Assembly (NCBI RefSeq): GCF_016802725.1 | Contig: NC_052665.1 | Coordinates: 5,642,001 to 5,706,000 of the forward strand | Source: Solenopsis invicta | Taxonomy: Eukaryota > Arthropoda > Insecta > Hymenoptera > Formicidae | Direction: 5' to 3' | Length of the DNA stretch: 64,000 bases | In this document: piece by piece, positions 1-13,047 of the stretch | How the letters are laid out: each line of letters opens with the position of its first letter | Position numbering within the stretch: the stretch's first letter is position 1 | Notes under the pieces: generated by a model | Told to the model about the DNA's origin: nothing | Databases searched by the model: none | Seen by the model: only the letters and a program-made list of their open reading frames with translations | Made by a program: the position numbers and the translations under genes

Positions 1-1589
1 AGATTGCTCGACGCGAGTTGCACTTGTTTGTCGTCGTGCTATCATAATGATATGATTTTCTTTACGTTAACATAAGTTTACTGTTACGTATGAATTTAAA
101 TTTAAGATCTGTAGAGTGAATTTGTTTATAACGATGGAATAAAAGATTCTGTAAGAAAAAATGAAAAATTTATTCAATTAGAGTGAATTTTTTACTTTTT
201 CTTAAAGTAAGTTTTTATGTTGACGTATTACTCTAATAAAATAAAATATTTACTATGAACGAATGAAAATTACTTTTTCATTGGAAGTAAACATTCATTC
301 TTATAAAAAGTGCAATTTCAATCTGTTCTTAGTGGTAGTATTTTCATTATTGATTAGAGTGAATTTTCACTCATTTTGAGTGAGACTTTATTCAAAGAAA
401 TTTAGAGAACACTTTTTAATTTATGATTAAATTTTTTTAACATTGTATATAATTTTACTTAAGGCTTTAATAGCACTACGTTATGCATTTTACTTTTATT
501 GACTAGCTCTTACACTAGTAGTTTTTGTATAAATTTTGTATACATTTTTATAGCATAGCGTACGTAGACACGCATTTTTTTAGCTTCACAATAACTTTCT
601 CAATAGTTTAACTGTTGTAAACTATTTGAGAAATAAATCAATGCAATTTCATGAAAAGGAAAAGAATATGAAGATGTTATTTTCACAAGATCCGACGATA
701 TATTTTATCCTTGAATTAAAAAAAGAAATTTTTTTAGTATTATGTCATTGCCGTTCGATATTTATTTCTTTCCACGTGCGAAAGTTTTATCGTTCTCGAG
801 CAACTCGCAGCCCTTGCTAGCAGTAGCCGATCTTACGAACGGTGGTGACATCGAAGGAGATCCTTTTGTGTATATATGCGTGTATGTGTACGCGTATCCT
901 CGTTGTATCGTTGTCGTCGTCGTCGTCGTCGTCGTCGGTCGGCCCCGATATATGCGCTTCGTTTTTTCCCTTTGCCACTACTGCCTTGCACTGTTGCTTT
1001 CTCGGATCTTTCCCTTACCCGCCCGTTCTGCTATTCCGCTCTTCTCGTCCCGATCCCCGCTGCCGGGAGCCCTCTTTTGCGTTAAGCCGCCACCGCGTGG
1101 CACATACACACACACACACACACCACGGGAACGACAACGAAGCGAAGGGACTGGAGAACCTACGGAGGACCGCAAGGATAACGTAAACGCTGTCTCGCTA
1201 TCCTTTCTTCCCTCTCCAGTGGCGGATTCAGAGGAGAAATGCGAAGAGAACAAAATTCTCTTAAAAATTTTGAAAGCAATGATAAACTTAATGTTAACAC
1301 TCTGTACACGTGATGATTTTTCTTTGAATAACTGAAAGTACTGTAATTAATTATAATATTATATACAATCTTTTTAAAATAGACAAATACTTTCTAGAGA
1401 TGTTAAAGTACAATATATGTGAGAGTTATTGAAGAACTTCTTTATACTTTTTAAAATAATGAAAATTAAATTTAAGGTGTGATTCAGCATGTGTAGAGAA
1501 GGCGCAGAACAATTGTGTGTACAGAGTGTTAATGTTGAGTTGCTAAACCATCATGTAACACATCGTTATTTTTACTTTTTATAATTGTA
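1..1589. other. Non-genic AT-rich DNA with simple repeats
   Basis: No coding region is supported here. Positions 1-740 and 1260-1589 are AT-rich; about 740-1250 is GC-richer and holds a (GTC)n run at 911-938 and a (CA)n run at 1106-1123. A short motif close to TTAGAGTGAATTT recurs near 111, 177 and 353, suggesting a decayed dispersed repeat. The open frames across 742-1335 are driven by these simple repeats and show no recognisable domain. Confidence 0.6.
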
Positions 1590-1815
1590 CTCAGAAAAAA
1601 AATTTGTTGAAATACTAAAATACTTGATTCGATACGTTCAACTAAATATTAGGTTGATTCAGCAATTATTTGGTTGTACAAAAAAAAAGTTCAACAGGTT
1701 TATTCATGTCAGCCATTACATTTTTTTAATAAAAAATTAATTAAATCATTCCAACATTTAGTTGAACATTATTAGACTAAATATTTTAGTTTTTCGACCA
1801 ATTTTTCTTGCAGTG
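1590..1815. mobile_element. MITE, CTGAGAAAAA-ended family (copy 1)
   Basis: The left end reads CTCAGAAAAAAAA and the right end, read on the other strand, CACTGCAAGAAAAATTGG. The arms then continue as matching inverted repeats containing ACTAAAATA and ACTAAATATT. A TA precedes the left end; the right flank is CA, a probable decayed TA. Arms and interior resemble the much better preserved copy at 20138-20360. It has no ORF, so it is a non-autonomous element. TA flanks suggest Tc1/mariner-type mobilisation (inference). Confidence 0.65.
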
Positions 1816-4800
1816 CAATCGTACTCGAGGAATAAGTTATTGTTGTGAAATAATCAGTAACCTAGCAAATGAAAATGAATTCAAGTGAATTGAAAATTGC
1901 AATTTTTAGTTTACTTAAATTTATTCGAGTTCGTACTTAGAGTCCTGGACTCATATGAATCGAAATACGAAATGCGCTATTTATTATGTTGAATTCAGAA
2001 TTTATATTATATTATTTTTAGATTCAAAATAGATTCGAAAAATCTAAAGTGCGAAATGAATTCATTTCTATATCCATTTTCGTTTGCTGGGGAGGTCGCG
2101 TGCGTAAAATTCGATTAAGTACGAGGACACCGAAGGGAGGAGCGCCAAAGGGCGCGTCTCATGAGGGCCTATTTAGCGAGATTCGCCACTGCCTTTTCCG
2201 CTCCCTCTTTCGTCCTTGTCGCCGGCACACCGCGTTCGTCATCTCACCCCCTTTGTCCCTCGTTCCGTACGCTCAACGGCAGCTCCTTCCTTCCTTCCTT
2301 CCGTCTTTTTCTCTCTTTCTTTCTCGGATACGCACGCACACCTGAGCGCGTATATATATTTGCTCTCTTTCTCTTTTTCTTTCTCTCATTCTCACAGCCG
2401 CTGCGTCGAGAAGCGGAGTATGCGAACCCCGCGATACTATGTTATGCCTGCGGATCGCGGGTCTGACATACTTTGTATGTTAATGCCACATAATGTCGGT
2501 TTTGTTCCTCTTTTCAACGTTTATTTGCTCGGCTCTCCTCCCGGCCCGGTCGCTTTTGTCGCGAACGGTGTGTGTGCGTATGGTGTGTGTGCGTATTCTC
2601 CGCCCTCTCTCCCTGCCCTCCTCCACGTGCCACGTTTCCCATTCCCCTGATATCACTCTCGTTCGATCCCGGAGGAGGAACGATGTTTGATAGTGACGAT
2701 GTCTCGAGAGAGATTCAACTGCAGGTCGAGTTGCACATGGTTGCATCTCTAGAAATCGGGAGAATCGTAGGAAGGAGAGGGCGCAACTTTGAAGAAAAAT
2801 TTGTTTTCAATGTTTTTTTTTTTTTTTTTTAAGTTGTCGGACGTAGAGGACTCGTCACCACGTGGTCCATTTTATTCTTTTTATTTAACGAGTCCGGAGT
2901 TCCTGTTGAATGGTGCACGTACGGCACGTAATAAATGCAGACGCGCGTTTATGCTGTAATATGTACGCGCGTTTACTGCCGCTTTGACAGATGATGCAAC
3001 CGCGAGCGTCACGTCACGAGCGAGATGCACCTCGGAGGAAAATAAGGGTGGGATACGTGGCCACCGGTGACGAGGAGAGTGAAAGAACGGGGAGAGGAGG
3101 AAAAGCATCGTTGTACTATTGCGGGATCTGCCTTGCGCCAGTTCGAAGAAACGTTAATAACGCGATGAAAAACGGCGGATAGACGCGGCGAGAGAGAAAC
3201 TTGGGGAGGGATGGGGGAGGAGAAATATCGAAAACAAATTATCGGTGGGACGCTCGCGAAGCTACGTATATCGATAGTAAATTAGCGTGGATAAGGCCTC
3301 GCGGCGCAACGTATAAACAACTAGTAATTAATGAAGCCGTTGCGAGGTGTCCGTAGAATACGATGATTAATGAGAGTACGTGACGTAACGCGAGTTACGT
3401 ATGGCAACTCGCAGAACTCGGCGAAGTTTAAAAGACGAAGAGGGAGATAGATCTCTCTCTAGGGACGGGAGGATCGGCAGCAGCGGAGCAACGGCAACGG
3501 CAACTCGGCAGTAGCGAGTAAACGCAAAAGCACCCTCGCTCGGCCCCGCGCGATGCAAAGACGGGATATAAATAAGCGGCTGTCGTTTGCGGAAGCAGAA
3601 AACGGGCAAAAGGACAGAAATAAAGAAGAAGTCGAGGAAGAAAGGGAGCCAGCGACGGAGAAAGGAATAAATAAGTCGGAGGGGGAGAGGGGGGAGAGGG
3701 GGACGAACGCGGAGGAAAGAGGAAAAAGAGAGAGAGAGAGAGAGGAGAGTCGGCAGCACCGGCAGCGGGCCCGACTCTCAAGTCCCTTGTCGCTTCGCTC
3801 GACCAACGTCCCGATCTACTACTTTCGCGGTATACGACCGTCCTTTCGCATTGGAGAGCTTTTATTTCCGCCGTGTGCGAGAGCTGGCAGGTGTAGCCGC
3901 GTCTCGTTATCCGAGGAGCCCACCCTTCTTTCTCTCTCTTTCTTCTCTCTCTCTCTCTCTCTCTTCTTCGGATCATACATTGTCATAGATAATGATCTGA
4001 CCGAATAAATGACGAATGAATTCTCTGTCTCATTCCTATATGTCACAAATTAAATTAATATAGAATATTATAGTTAGAGCTAGGTAACGCGAAGCTACCT
4101 CGATCGGTTTCCGCTTAAAAGTCAGACCGATTTATTTGCCTCGACTTAATTGGACATTTCAGGATGAGTCTAGTCGACAAAAAAAAATCCTTTCCCGAGA
4201 TTCGTGCCGCAGAATCGAAAGACAGAGAGGAAGATAAAGAGAGAGAGAGAGGGGGAGGGAGAGAAAAAGAGCGTTGAAACTGCTAAAGACAGGACACCCT
4301 GTATACTACGTGCATACGCGTACACGGCGGCTGCGAACGGAGGACGGCGCGCGGAACAGAACAGAACAGAACGGAACGGAACGGAATTGAAAGAGGAACG
4401 GAGCACACGGCGAACGGCGGCGCGTAGAAGGAACGGAGCGCAGCGGAGAAGCGCGAGCTGACTGCGGCAGGGGCGCAGCATGTTTATTGGCGCATCTCTC
4501 AGTCTTAAATCTTTATGTTGTCTCCGCGACGACGGGGTCCGCTCCGACCATTCCCCCTGGCCGTCCCATCGGCGCGTCGGAGAGAGACGGAGAATCCGAG
4601 AGGAGCACCGGCTCCTCGAAAGAGAGACGAGAAGGTAGGAACCTCGACGCGTTTGGAAGAATGAGAGAGAGCGAACGAGAGAGGGAGAGAGAGGAGGCGT
4701 TCGCCGGGGCACACAGGGAGAGATATATCTTCCCAGGGAGAGTTGCGGTCGCGAAATCGAGTCAAGAGAGTCGGACAAACCGACGACCGTAGGCGCGCAT

Positions 4801-4904
4801 CCACCGCATTACGCACACAGAAGCCATGATTTTAACGTGTCTCGAGAAACGGCCGCGTGTCGCCCGGTTGCGCCGAGTCGAGGGGGGAAATAGAATCCTC
4901 CCTC

Positions 4905-4937
<33 letters not shown>

Positions 4938-5216
4938 TCCTCCTTCGATGCCAAAGAGCGTACGCATGAAGATAGACGAGGAATTATTAATGGTCGGTTG
5001 TCGCGAATATGCGCGGGAAAAGCGACGAGAGGCGTCCGGTGTCAAGTCGCTTCGATATATAATTCCGCATCTCGTTCGATTATTATACGTCATTTGCAGA
5101 ATCGACGCGATTACGTTCGCGTCGTCCGTTTGGTCTCACGGTCGTTGTTCTTCCGAATCCGGAAGTATTTAGAGAATCTTTGACGTTAATTTTTCCGCAA
5201 AGAAAGAGAAGCGCGA
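1816..5216. other. Non-genic CpG-rich DNA with purine/pyrimidine tracts
   Basis: No protein-coding gene is recognised. The stretch holds poly-T (about 2813-2830), GA/CT tracts near 3728-3744, 3940-3964, 4225-4265 and 4911-4937, and short A/C/G-rich repeats such as GGAAC/AGAAC near 4355-4385. Sequence around 1865-1905 (AAATGAAAATGAATTCAA) resembles 6098-6140, which marks a dispersed repeat. Open frames of 100-200 codons here are arginine/serine-rich products of the repeats. Confidence 0.6.
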
Positions 5217-5560
5217 TTGCATTCTAGTGATAAGATCGCGATTCCTTCGAAGAGTAGTCTCGAACGCGACCGCGCGACAATCGAGATATCGCTGCCGCCC
5301 CTCGATCACCCGCACGTCGATTCGTCCGTCCGTCCGTCCGTCCGTCCGTCAGTCAGTCGACGATCGCGCTCGCGCTCCGCATTCTGCTGCATCCGCTCTG
5401 GAAACGAGATCGCCGGCACGTTCGAACCCTGCAACGTCCCGTCGCGCGCGGACTTCGACGTCGTCGTCATCGTTCGCCGTCGTCAAGGTAAACGCCGACG
5501 GTAGGAAGAATGGAACGACACGGACGGCGGCAATCAGCGGCGACGTTATCAGCAACGACG
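5217..5560 (+). other. Possible non-coding exon ending in a strong donor
   Basis: A CpG-rich segment ends ACG|GTGAGT, a good splice-donor match with GT at 5561; a second possible donor (AAG|GTAAAC) lies near 5487. The reading frames through it are rich in Arg, Ser and Pro and match no family I recognise. It could be a 5' exon of a transcript running right, or chance. RNA evidence would decide. Confidence 0.2.
5322..5350. repeat. (GTCC)n microsatellite
   Basis: About seven tandem GTCC/TCCG units follow each other and grade into AGTCAGTC. Confidence 0.9.
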
Positions 5561-8010
5561 GTGAGTTTAATGGCTCCGCGCGTATATCGCTTATCGGATC
5601 GCGTCATTTAGCTAATTGAACGGCGATCGGCCGATTGGCAGCCGTCGCTCTCGAACGATCACGCGGGGAAAAAGTGTAGGATAACGCGAGCGAGTCTCGG
5701 ATGGTCTCGATTTTATTTGCCATTGTCGGAATCGTCACGCGGCCGCGCGCCGAATTCGTAATGGCGCCCCGAATACGTTTTCGCGATCATGAATTTAACT
5801 TGGTTAATTTGCGAGAGGTGGCGCCACCGAAACGTGCGTAGGCGCCTGGCGTAGTCTCGGTTTGAGAAATTCGGCTCGGGATGGCGATACGAATGATGTG
5901 TATGCAATTTCGGTGAACGGTTTACATAATTTCTATTGCATATTCAGTTTCAAATGTATCGTCGAAAGTATTCTATAAGTAATAAAAGAGGATCCTGAGA
6001 AACGGAGTCCATCGATACAGGGTTCAATGCGTTTACGCGTAAAATAATCTACGTTGCGTGTATGCAATGCGCAAACAATATCATCTAACCTATAATCAGC
6101 AAACGAAAATGAATTCAAATGTATTGAAAATTACAATTCATTTATAGATTATCGTTTATATAAATGACGTGCAAATCAATTTACTTAGTTTACATTGTAA
6201 ATACGTAATATAAATTATTTATATTTTACGATCAATCCTGATTAATATTATACGGCAGGAAATAAGCCGACATGTAATTTTTGCTTTTAATTAGATGATT
6301 ACTTTTGTAAGACTATTTGTGCAAGATATTACAAAAGATTCATATATTTCAAATATTTCTTAATAAATATTTTCTTAATAAATATTTTTATTAAAGGAAA
6401 AAATACGAGAAATATATGCTATTAAAGTGTTAAATCATTCTTCAACATATAATCTGCACAATCAATCTTTACTTATCTTTCTACATTCCCATTTTATTTT
6501 TCAGATTTTCTAATACCGTCGAGGAGATTTGGATAATAATTTTCGCGCTTCGAACGTGCGTAACAATCAGCGGGACATACATCATGAGAGGTACGTGTAT
6601 CAGATACAATTTCAATTGGCGAGAGGGGGGACATTCCGCAGGAATTTTCGGTATATTCCCGGGACGATGGCGGGACGGTAGAACGGTAGGTCGTCCCTGA
6701 CGATCCCTAAGTGAAATATCATCGGCAATCATTCACGCGAGATCCTTATCGCGCGGCTAGCGTGATCCCTGACCCCGCCGAACTCGGGAGCAGTTTTATA
6801 TGCGGGCCCCCGTGGCGCGTGAATAAGTCGCGCCGCGTCGTGGGTGCCAGGGCCTGGGTGCTGCACGTGGAGGAGTGTCGTCCGTACGGATCCTGCGAGC
6901 CAGGATCGCGCGACTGGAATGTAAAACGCCGCGGCTCCTCCTCTCCTCTCCTATCTCTCTTTTTCGCAACGATGCGGCCCGAGGATCCGCGCACGGAATC
7001 GCGGACAAGTATTCGCGGACGACGCGACGTTCCGCACGCAGTCGACGCAGGGGACGATAAATAAGAGCTTCGGCATTTCGCGCGTTTCTCCTCGCGCGAG
7101 CGATAGCGAGAGACACGACTTCCGATATTCGAGTATCTATCTTATCTGCCGGCCCTGTCGTCGGCCGATGCATTACCGGAATGCACGCCGCGATCGTTGG
7201 ACCAAAAAAAAAAGCAATGAGAATGGAAATACGCGATAATCTGTGATACATCGGAAGACCTCCCGCGTTTACTACAGCCTTGCCGTTTCTCTGCAATAGA
7301 GACCGGCTGAATCGGATTCGGTGCGATGAGGAAAACACGGAGGAAAACCTTGACTGTTTGCAGTTTTGATGTTTACGCGCTTTAAGCCACCTGCCGTTCG
7401 TGAATAGGAGTCGAATCACGGCGAGACGCGCGAGCGCCCCTCGGTTTCGAAAGATGTTAATTAGGCTTTTACGGTACACGGCCAATTTCAATCTACATTG
7501 TGTGTACGAGGTGAATTCTCTCGCGGCAAGGAAATCGCGCAATACTTTTGGGCCCCCCCGGTACACGCGTTGCGAAAAAGTGAAATGTGTTGTACCATTG
7601 CGTTTCCATTGTTGTGTCACGGGGCGGCGTAAAACGGGGCAAGGTTGCATTCGCGATTGTTCGGAAAAAGTCCCACCATGTAAGTTCAAGTCGGTTTCCG
7701 AATCCTCTACGTACTTACGCCCTCCCGTATTTTACATATATTTCGTATTATTGTATATCTCTTGAGAAGGATTCCACGATTGAATATACGAATTATATTA
7801 AACACAGTGTCAAAATGCGTATTTACAACGAGATAAAGCGAGGTGTAGAAGATAGTCTACGATGACGTTCACTCGGGACATTTCGCGCAACGTTAAATTG
7901 GTAGCGTCTACTTTCTACGGCGATCACCGAGCGATCACAAAACATCCTGAAATACGCAATAACATCTCAACGGCGTAAATGAAGACGTTGCGGTAGTAAA
8001 CGAGCGGGTG
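5561..8010. other. Non-genic DNA, mixed composition
   Basis: AT-rich at about 5930-6480 and CpG-rich at about 6530-7600. The longest open frame of the window (minus strand, 6796-7689, 297 codons) lies here, but its second half is arginine-rich from CpG content, it crosses an A10 run and it matches no domain I know. I see no supported gene. Confidence 0.55.
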
Positions 8011-8020
8011 ATGACGAGAG

Positions 8021-8088
<68 letters not shown>

Positions 8089-8101
8089 TGTGTGTGTGTG
8101 T
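8011..8101. repeat. Compound (GA)n-(GT)n microsatellite
   Basis: Roughly 38 GA units run uninterrupted except near the left edge and switch directly to GT units at about 8087. This is one of the longest purine/pyrimidine tracts in the window and could form triplex DNA or bind GAGA-type factors (general knowledge, not shown here). Confidence 0.95.
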
Positions 8102-8294
8102 ATGGGTTTCTCATTGTGAAAATCTCAGGAATCCCTGACCTCCGGTGGTTGCTCGCTTTAATTACGTTTGTCATTTTGTCGACCGGTGTCTCATTATAAA
8201 GAAAGTTCGAGGCATAACTCAGCACTTGTTGCGAACTTAGGTGGCCTCTTTCTAGTAACGGCACTAACCAGCCCAGCCAAACGACCGCAGCACC

Positions 8295-8305
8295 AACCAA
8301 GCAAC

Positions 8306-8344
<39 letters not shown>

Positions 8345-8372
8345 CCAACCAGCCGACCGACCGACCAGCCAG
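8295..8372. repeat. (AAGC)n array grading into (CCGA)n
   Basis: About ten to eleven AAGC units at 8299-8343 are followed by ACCAACC and CCGACCGACCGACCAGCC. In one reading frame this encodes a repetitive Lys/Gln/Ala/Ser string, which is only the repeat. Confidence 0.9.
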
Positions 8373-10937
8373 TCATGAGCCCCCTTTTACCTTACGTATA
8401 GCCCTCCGCGTGCCTCTCTTCGCATCGCCGCTCTAGATCTTCGGATAAGAGCGAACACCATTTTAGCGGTTCCTTACACACCAGACATCCGCTCCCTTCC
8501 TATACGTATACGGCGGCACTCGGGTGAGTCTCTCTGGCTGCATTTTTTTTCCGCGCGAATGTATCGAGCGACTCGCGGGAGGGAAGGGTTGCGAAGGAAG
8601 GGGATGACGGACGGAGGAGTCAGAGAGAAAGAGGGTCCGAGATCAAAAAAAGGACAGGGACACCCGTCGGTCCAATCTCTCTTCTCTCTTCTCTCTAATC
8701 CCACATATCCCACGTAATATTACGGGTGCCGGAATATTCGTGTAGCCGCGTGAGAGCGGAGGAAGTGGAAAACGGGATAGCGTACCGTTTTGCGCGCGCG
8801 ATAAGGGTTTCGTTGTTCCTGCGGCAAAAGAGCGACGTTACGTCGCGTCGCGTCGGCGCGTTTCTTTGTCGTTTCACTGGACCAACGAACACGCGCTACC
8901 GTTTTCGATTAATCTCCTCTTATCTCGGCGACCGTATCTCGGCGGCTTGTAGAAATGCTGTTAAACGCTGCCCCGTCGCGTCGGGGGAGAATTTGGCTGG
9001 CAATGAATCGGCGCGTATTTTATCGCGATAACGCTTATACCATCGGTTATACCGATTTCCGTTTAAGTCGATCGCCGCGAGTGTCTCGAAATCAATCGAT
9101 TGCGATTTCCGCGACGAAAACGTCGCGCTCCCAGCGAGGACGTTTTCCTCAGAGATTTCAAAAGCGGATGTTGTTTATCTCCTAGGAGACCTATCCCGTA
9201 ACGTTACTTCGTCCGCGAGATACCTGATCGCGCATGCTTCATATTCAGGTTAATTTCGCATTTAATTGCAGATTTATCTGTTTACGAGACTTATCCGTTG
9301 TACAGTTAGAGAGCGATAATCAATCTCACCGCAAACGGTGAGAAAGATCCACTTCAGGAGTGAGATCCATCATTTCATAAAATTACCCGCACCGCAAAGT
9401 GGAGAAATCATATTTATAATTATGGCAGCCTAAGAAATAACTGACGCGCCGTAAAGCTGGCAACTATAATTATAGCGTAGGAAAATGTGTGTGCATTTAT
9501 TACGAGTACAATATACTCAAATATGATAAGTAAACAATAATTATATCGCGGTGCTCGAATAATCTGACTTTTCGTCGAATACTCGCTATTGCGACAATCG
9601 ATGTTTCGCACATAAATATCAATTGCAGTGCAAAAGTGTAATGAAGACTTGATATCAGAGAAGATATCGATTTTGATATCGAGTCGCGATGCACATTGAG
9701 ACAAAGCGAGGTATTCGAGGGAATGAGTCTGTCGTGTTTTAAATATTGTAGATACTACAATTATTTTATAACAAAAAGATTGATAACTAAGCTTAACGCA
9801 TTGAGAGAAAAAATATCTTGGAACAAAACAATTTTTCTTAACACAGAAAAAATTATTTATTCGGTGAGGCCCAACAGGTTATTATTTACTGTACTTGCAG
9901 TCAAGTTGAAAATTTCTCAACTGAAATATTTATGTAAATAAAATAAAGAAATAATTTTTATTCAAATAATTTTTTCTTGCAGTTTCAGAAAATATTTATA
10001 GTTAGATTATTTTTATATTGAAGATAATTAAATGTTTTAAATTAGATTATTTAAGAAAACAATTTAATAATAGAATCAGTTTACTTATAAAATAATTTAA
10101 ATGTAACAAATGTAAAAATATAAAATTGTGTACTTAAGGTAAATATGTCTATTTACTTAAAAGTATTGTAAACATTTTTACTGAAACAAAACAAACAAAT
10201 GTTTGCATCAAAGTATATTATGGTTTTAAGAAAATTTATTTTTTTATTAAAATAATTTTTCTCTCTTTGCAACAATGAAGTAATAATTTTAAAAAATTAA
10301 TTAATACAACACCACATGTTAGATAAGATAAGAAATGACAAGTTTATAATAGTATATTATTGTGGAGAACTATTAAACTGGTAAAACTATTAATTTAAAA
10401 CACATAAATGTATTATATGTATGTGTGCGTTGGCTCGCCTTTTGATTTGAAAGAGCAGTAAGTGAGCAAGCGCAGATAAACGCATGCAAAGATTGCATAT
10501 GTGTGTTTTTGAAGATATAAAAAGTAGCCAGAAATAAGATTTAGGTCGGAGGTAAACGGAGGTAACTTTTTTTCCGCTTACAGCGCACCGCGTACGACGC
10601 GACGCGACGTGACGATCGGCGCGGCGGTTTTTCGCGTCACGGCGCGGTACGGCGTTTTCCCCAAGTGACTCGCGTGCATGTAACTCGATTGCGATTTGCG
10701 TATGAATCCCGCCGCGCCGCGCCGGGCCGGCATTCGATCGCACATAAAATCTAGCTTTGCATGCTGATAAGGGGCCCTGCGCGCACCTGTGTGTACGTGC
10801 GTCACACCGAGGCCGGCCGTGCGTATACGTACGCGCACGCATAAAGAGGCCCCGCCGCGCTATATTACACCTCTCTCTCCCACCCCTCGCGCTTCCGACT
10901 CCTCCCTCCCCTCCCCCGTCTCTCCCTCTCACGCTCT

Positions 10938-10944
<7 letters not shown>
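8373..10944. other. Non-genic DNA; AT-rich core
   Basis: 8373-9230 is CpG-rich without a recognisable gene. About 9700-10540 is strongly AT-rich with no long frames. 10540-10900 returns to CpG-rich sequence with GCGCGC and ACGTACGC-like runs. No RNA gene or element with clear ends was seen. Confidence 0.5.

Positions 10945-10974
<30 letters not shown>
10945..10974. repeat. (CT)n microsatellite
   Basis: About 15 CT units lie in a pyrimidine-rich stretch (10870-10990). Confidence 0.95.
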
Positions 10975-10977
<3 letters not shown>

Positions 10978-11225
10978 CTTCTTTCTCTCCTCTAAGCGTG
11001 TACGCGCGCACGCAGATCCCGCGTGTCGATGTGGGTACGGTTATTAGCCCAGAAAGCAAGGCCCCTGCTTCCGGTGTAGGCACTTCAGTTCGAGAGTTTC
11101 TTAACCCCTTCTTACACGACTCTTGCTCGGCCTGGCCTGGCCTAAGACTCTGCCCCGGCTTGGCCTGTTGTCGGTTGCGGGTGGTAGGTAGGTAGGTACC
11201 GTAGAGCTACGGCAGCTAGATTATA

Positions 11226-11590
11226 CAGGGTGTTCCGCGACGAGTTTCGCTCGCAAATCCTTCGCCAATTCTCTGCGACTGCGCGATTCTTTCTCAACAA
11301 AATAAAAAAAAAAGTCAATTCGATATTTCTCGACCTACCGCAGCCTGATCGGCGACTGATTATACATCTCCCCTCTCGCCAATTCAGATTTTGGAGAGAC
11401 GCCAACGCCAATCCACTTTAAACGAATGCGAATTTTCACAAAGATACTTAACGTCGGAAAGTCGAGAGATGGTCGCGATAACCGCGTCGGGCGTTGAGAT
11501 CTTCGTGGAAGAGATGTCGCGCTGTCTTAAAATTCGCAGAAACGGCAAATGAAATACGTCGTTCGCGTAACGTTGCGTGCAAACACCCTG
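11226..11590. mobile_element. MITE with CAGGGTGTT termini and TA flanks
   Basis: The left end is TA|CAGGGTGTTCCGC and the right end is GCAAACACCCTG|TA, giving a terminal inverted repeat of about 10 bp plus partial matches. The 365-bp interior has no transposase. The TA duplication is typical of Tc1/mariner-type insertion. Single ends with the same CACCCTGTATA motif occur near 4297 and 48163, so relics of the family lie elsewhere in the window. Confidence 0.6.
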
Positions 11591-11920
11591 TATACGTGTG
11601 CCGGCATGCGCACGCCGGGGTAGATTACCAATGGCGAATACCCGTCATTTTTCCCGCGAGACAGAGTTGGACCCGACCTGTCTCACCGGGAGCGCTCGTA
11701 GATTTCGAGAGACACCGAACGACGCCGCACGATTCCGTGCACGCGATCTCGGCGATCGTACAGTAGCGAGCATTACATTAATTTATGGACACGAAACGAG
11801 GCTTCTACAGGACGATCGAAGATCGCCGGGCATCGTAAAAAAGAAAAAAAAAAAAAAATAGCGAGCGTTAATAACTAGCTGAATGTCAACGTCATTTACG
11901 GATTCGTCCGTTGAGATTAT

Positions 11921-12444
11921 CTCTCTAAATCTAAATCAATGGATAATCACTGATTATTATCAATGAATAATTCTGATTATCGGTGCCAAGTATGCCACTA
12001 ATAATTAGTGATTATCCGAACTGAAAAATCAATGAATTTATCGTCTCATATATTTATTAACGACTATTGCGTATTTACTAGTATTTACGAGTGTATTTAT
12101 TGATACAATGATAGGAACTTTTTAATGATTACCAGTGGCAAGTATGCCACTGGTAATCAGTGGAGAATCACTGATTACCAGTGGCATACTTGACACTGAT
12201 AAATCAGTGATCATTTTAACTTGAAAATTAATGAAAAGTTACTGGTAATCATCGAAAAGTTCTTATTGATCAGTGTATATTATTATCATATTAATAAATA
12301 TACTCGTAAATACTAATAAATACGCAATAGTCATTAATAAATACACGATAAATTCATTGATTTTTCAGTTCAGATAATCACTGATTACCTGTAGTATACT
12401 TGGTATTGATGATCAGTGATTATCCACTGATTCAGATTTAGAGA
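11921..12444. mobile_element. Palindromic (foldback) element, 524 bp
   Basis: The outer arms are CTCTCTAAATCTAAATCA at the left and TGATTCAGATTTAGAGA at the right, in inverted orientation and followed by GGATAATCACTGAT in both. A second layer of inversion sits near the centre, where the motif AGTATGCCACT and its complement recur at 12139-12190. Sequence near 12020-12110 (TTCATTGATTTTTCAGTT complement, CGCAATAG) is mirrored at 12297-12370. Nearly the whole element can fold on itself. No ORF is present. Confidence 0.75.
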
Positions 12445-12530
12445 TTAGGGTTGTCAAATTTAATACCTACATTTTCGGAACACGTCTGAGAGAATAATGA
12501 ATTTTTTAACACTCGTTGTTTACAATACAA

Positions 12531-13010
12531 ATATAAAGAAAAGAAACGCAGTCGGTTACGAGCAGATAATAAATCGTGTTAGTTAAAAGAAACAAATTAA
12601 AGGTTTATTTTTATAACAGGTATTCAAAACAAAATATTTACGTTTTAAAGTTTCAATTATCCTTAGCGTCTTCTTCAATTATACATCAATTATTATTGAG
12701 GCATTGGAAATAGCTATCTGTTCATCAAAACAAGTGGTAAGTAGATAGCATTAAAATTAAACACGAAATCTGAATGGTAAATGCCTACTACGCATTTTAA
12801 GTCCGGCGTACATTTTAAAGAGTAACTTTTTTTTGTTCGGTGAACACTTGTTTCCAAAATCTTAATAATTGATGTATTAACTGAAGAAGACTAAGGATAA
12901 TCGAAACGTATGTGAATACCTCTTATGAGAATAAATCTTTAATTTGTTTCTTTTAACTGACACGATCTATTATCTGCTTGTAACTGTGTGACCGTTTCTT
13001 TTCTTTATAT
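12531..13010. mobile_element. Palindromic (foldback) element, 480 bp
   Basis: The arms start ATATAAAGAAAAGAAACG at 12531 and, on the other strand, at 13010. They stay alignable for about 150 bp through shared blocks such as GCAGATAATA and TTAAAAGAAACAAATTAAA. Further in, ATTATCCTTAG and CTTCTTCA also mirror. The spacer is short and non-coding. It lies 86 bp from the previous palindrome and 37 bp from the next. Confidence 0.75.
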
Positions 13011-13047
13011 AAATCTTGCATTAACTAATGTCTCTACATAAATCGCG

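Noticed and set aside
3428..4008. Overlapping 115-182 codon frames on both strands
   Set aside because: They follow GA/CT tracts and yield Ser/Leu or Arg/Glu strings; both strands are open, as expected from simple repeats.
5415..5440. GTTCGAACCC, resembling a tRNA B box (also GTTCGAATCC at 34564)
   Set aside because: No pairing acceptor and anticodon arms could be built around either site.
6796..7689. Longest open frame in the window (minus strand, 297 codons)
   Set aside because: Arg-rich composition from CpG content, crosses an A10 homopolymer, has no domain or signal peptide, and shows no exon-like neighbours.
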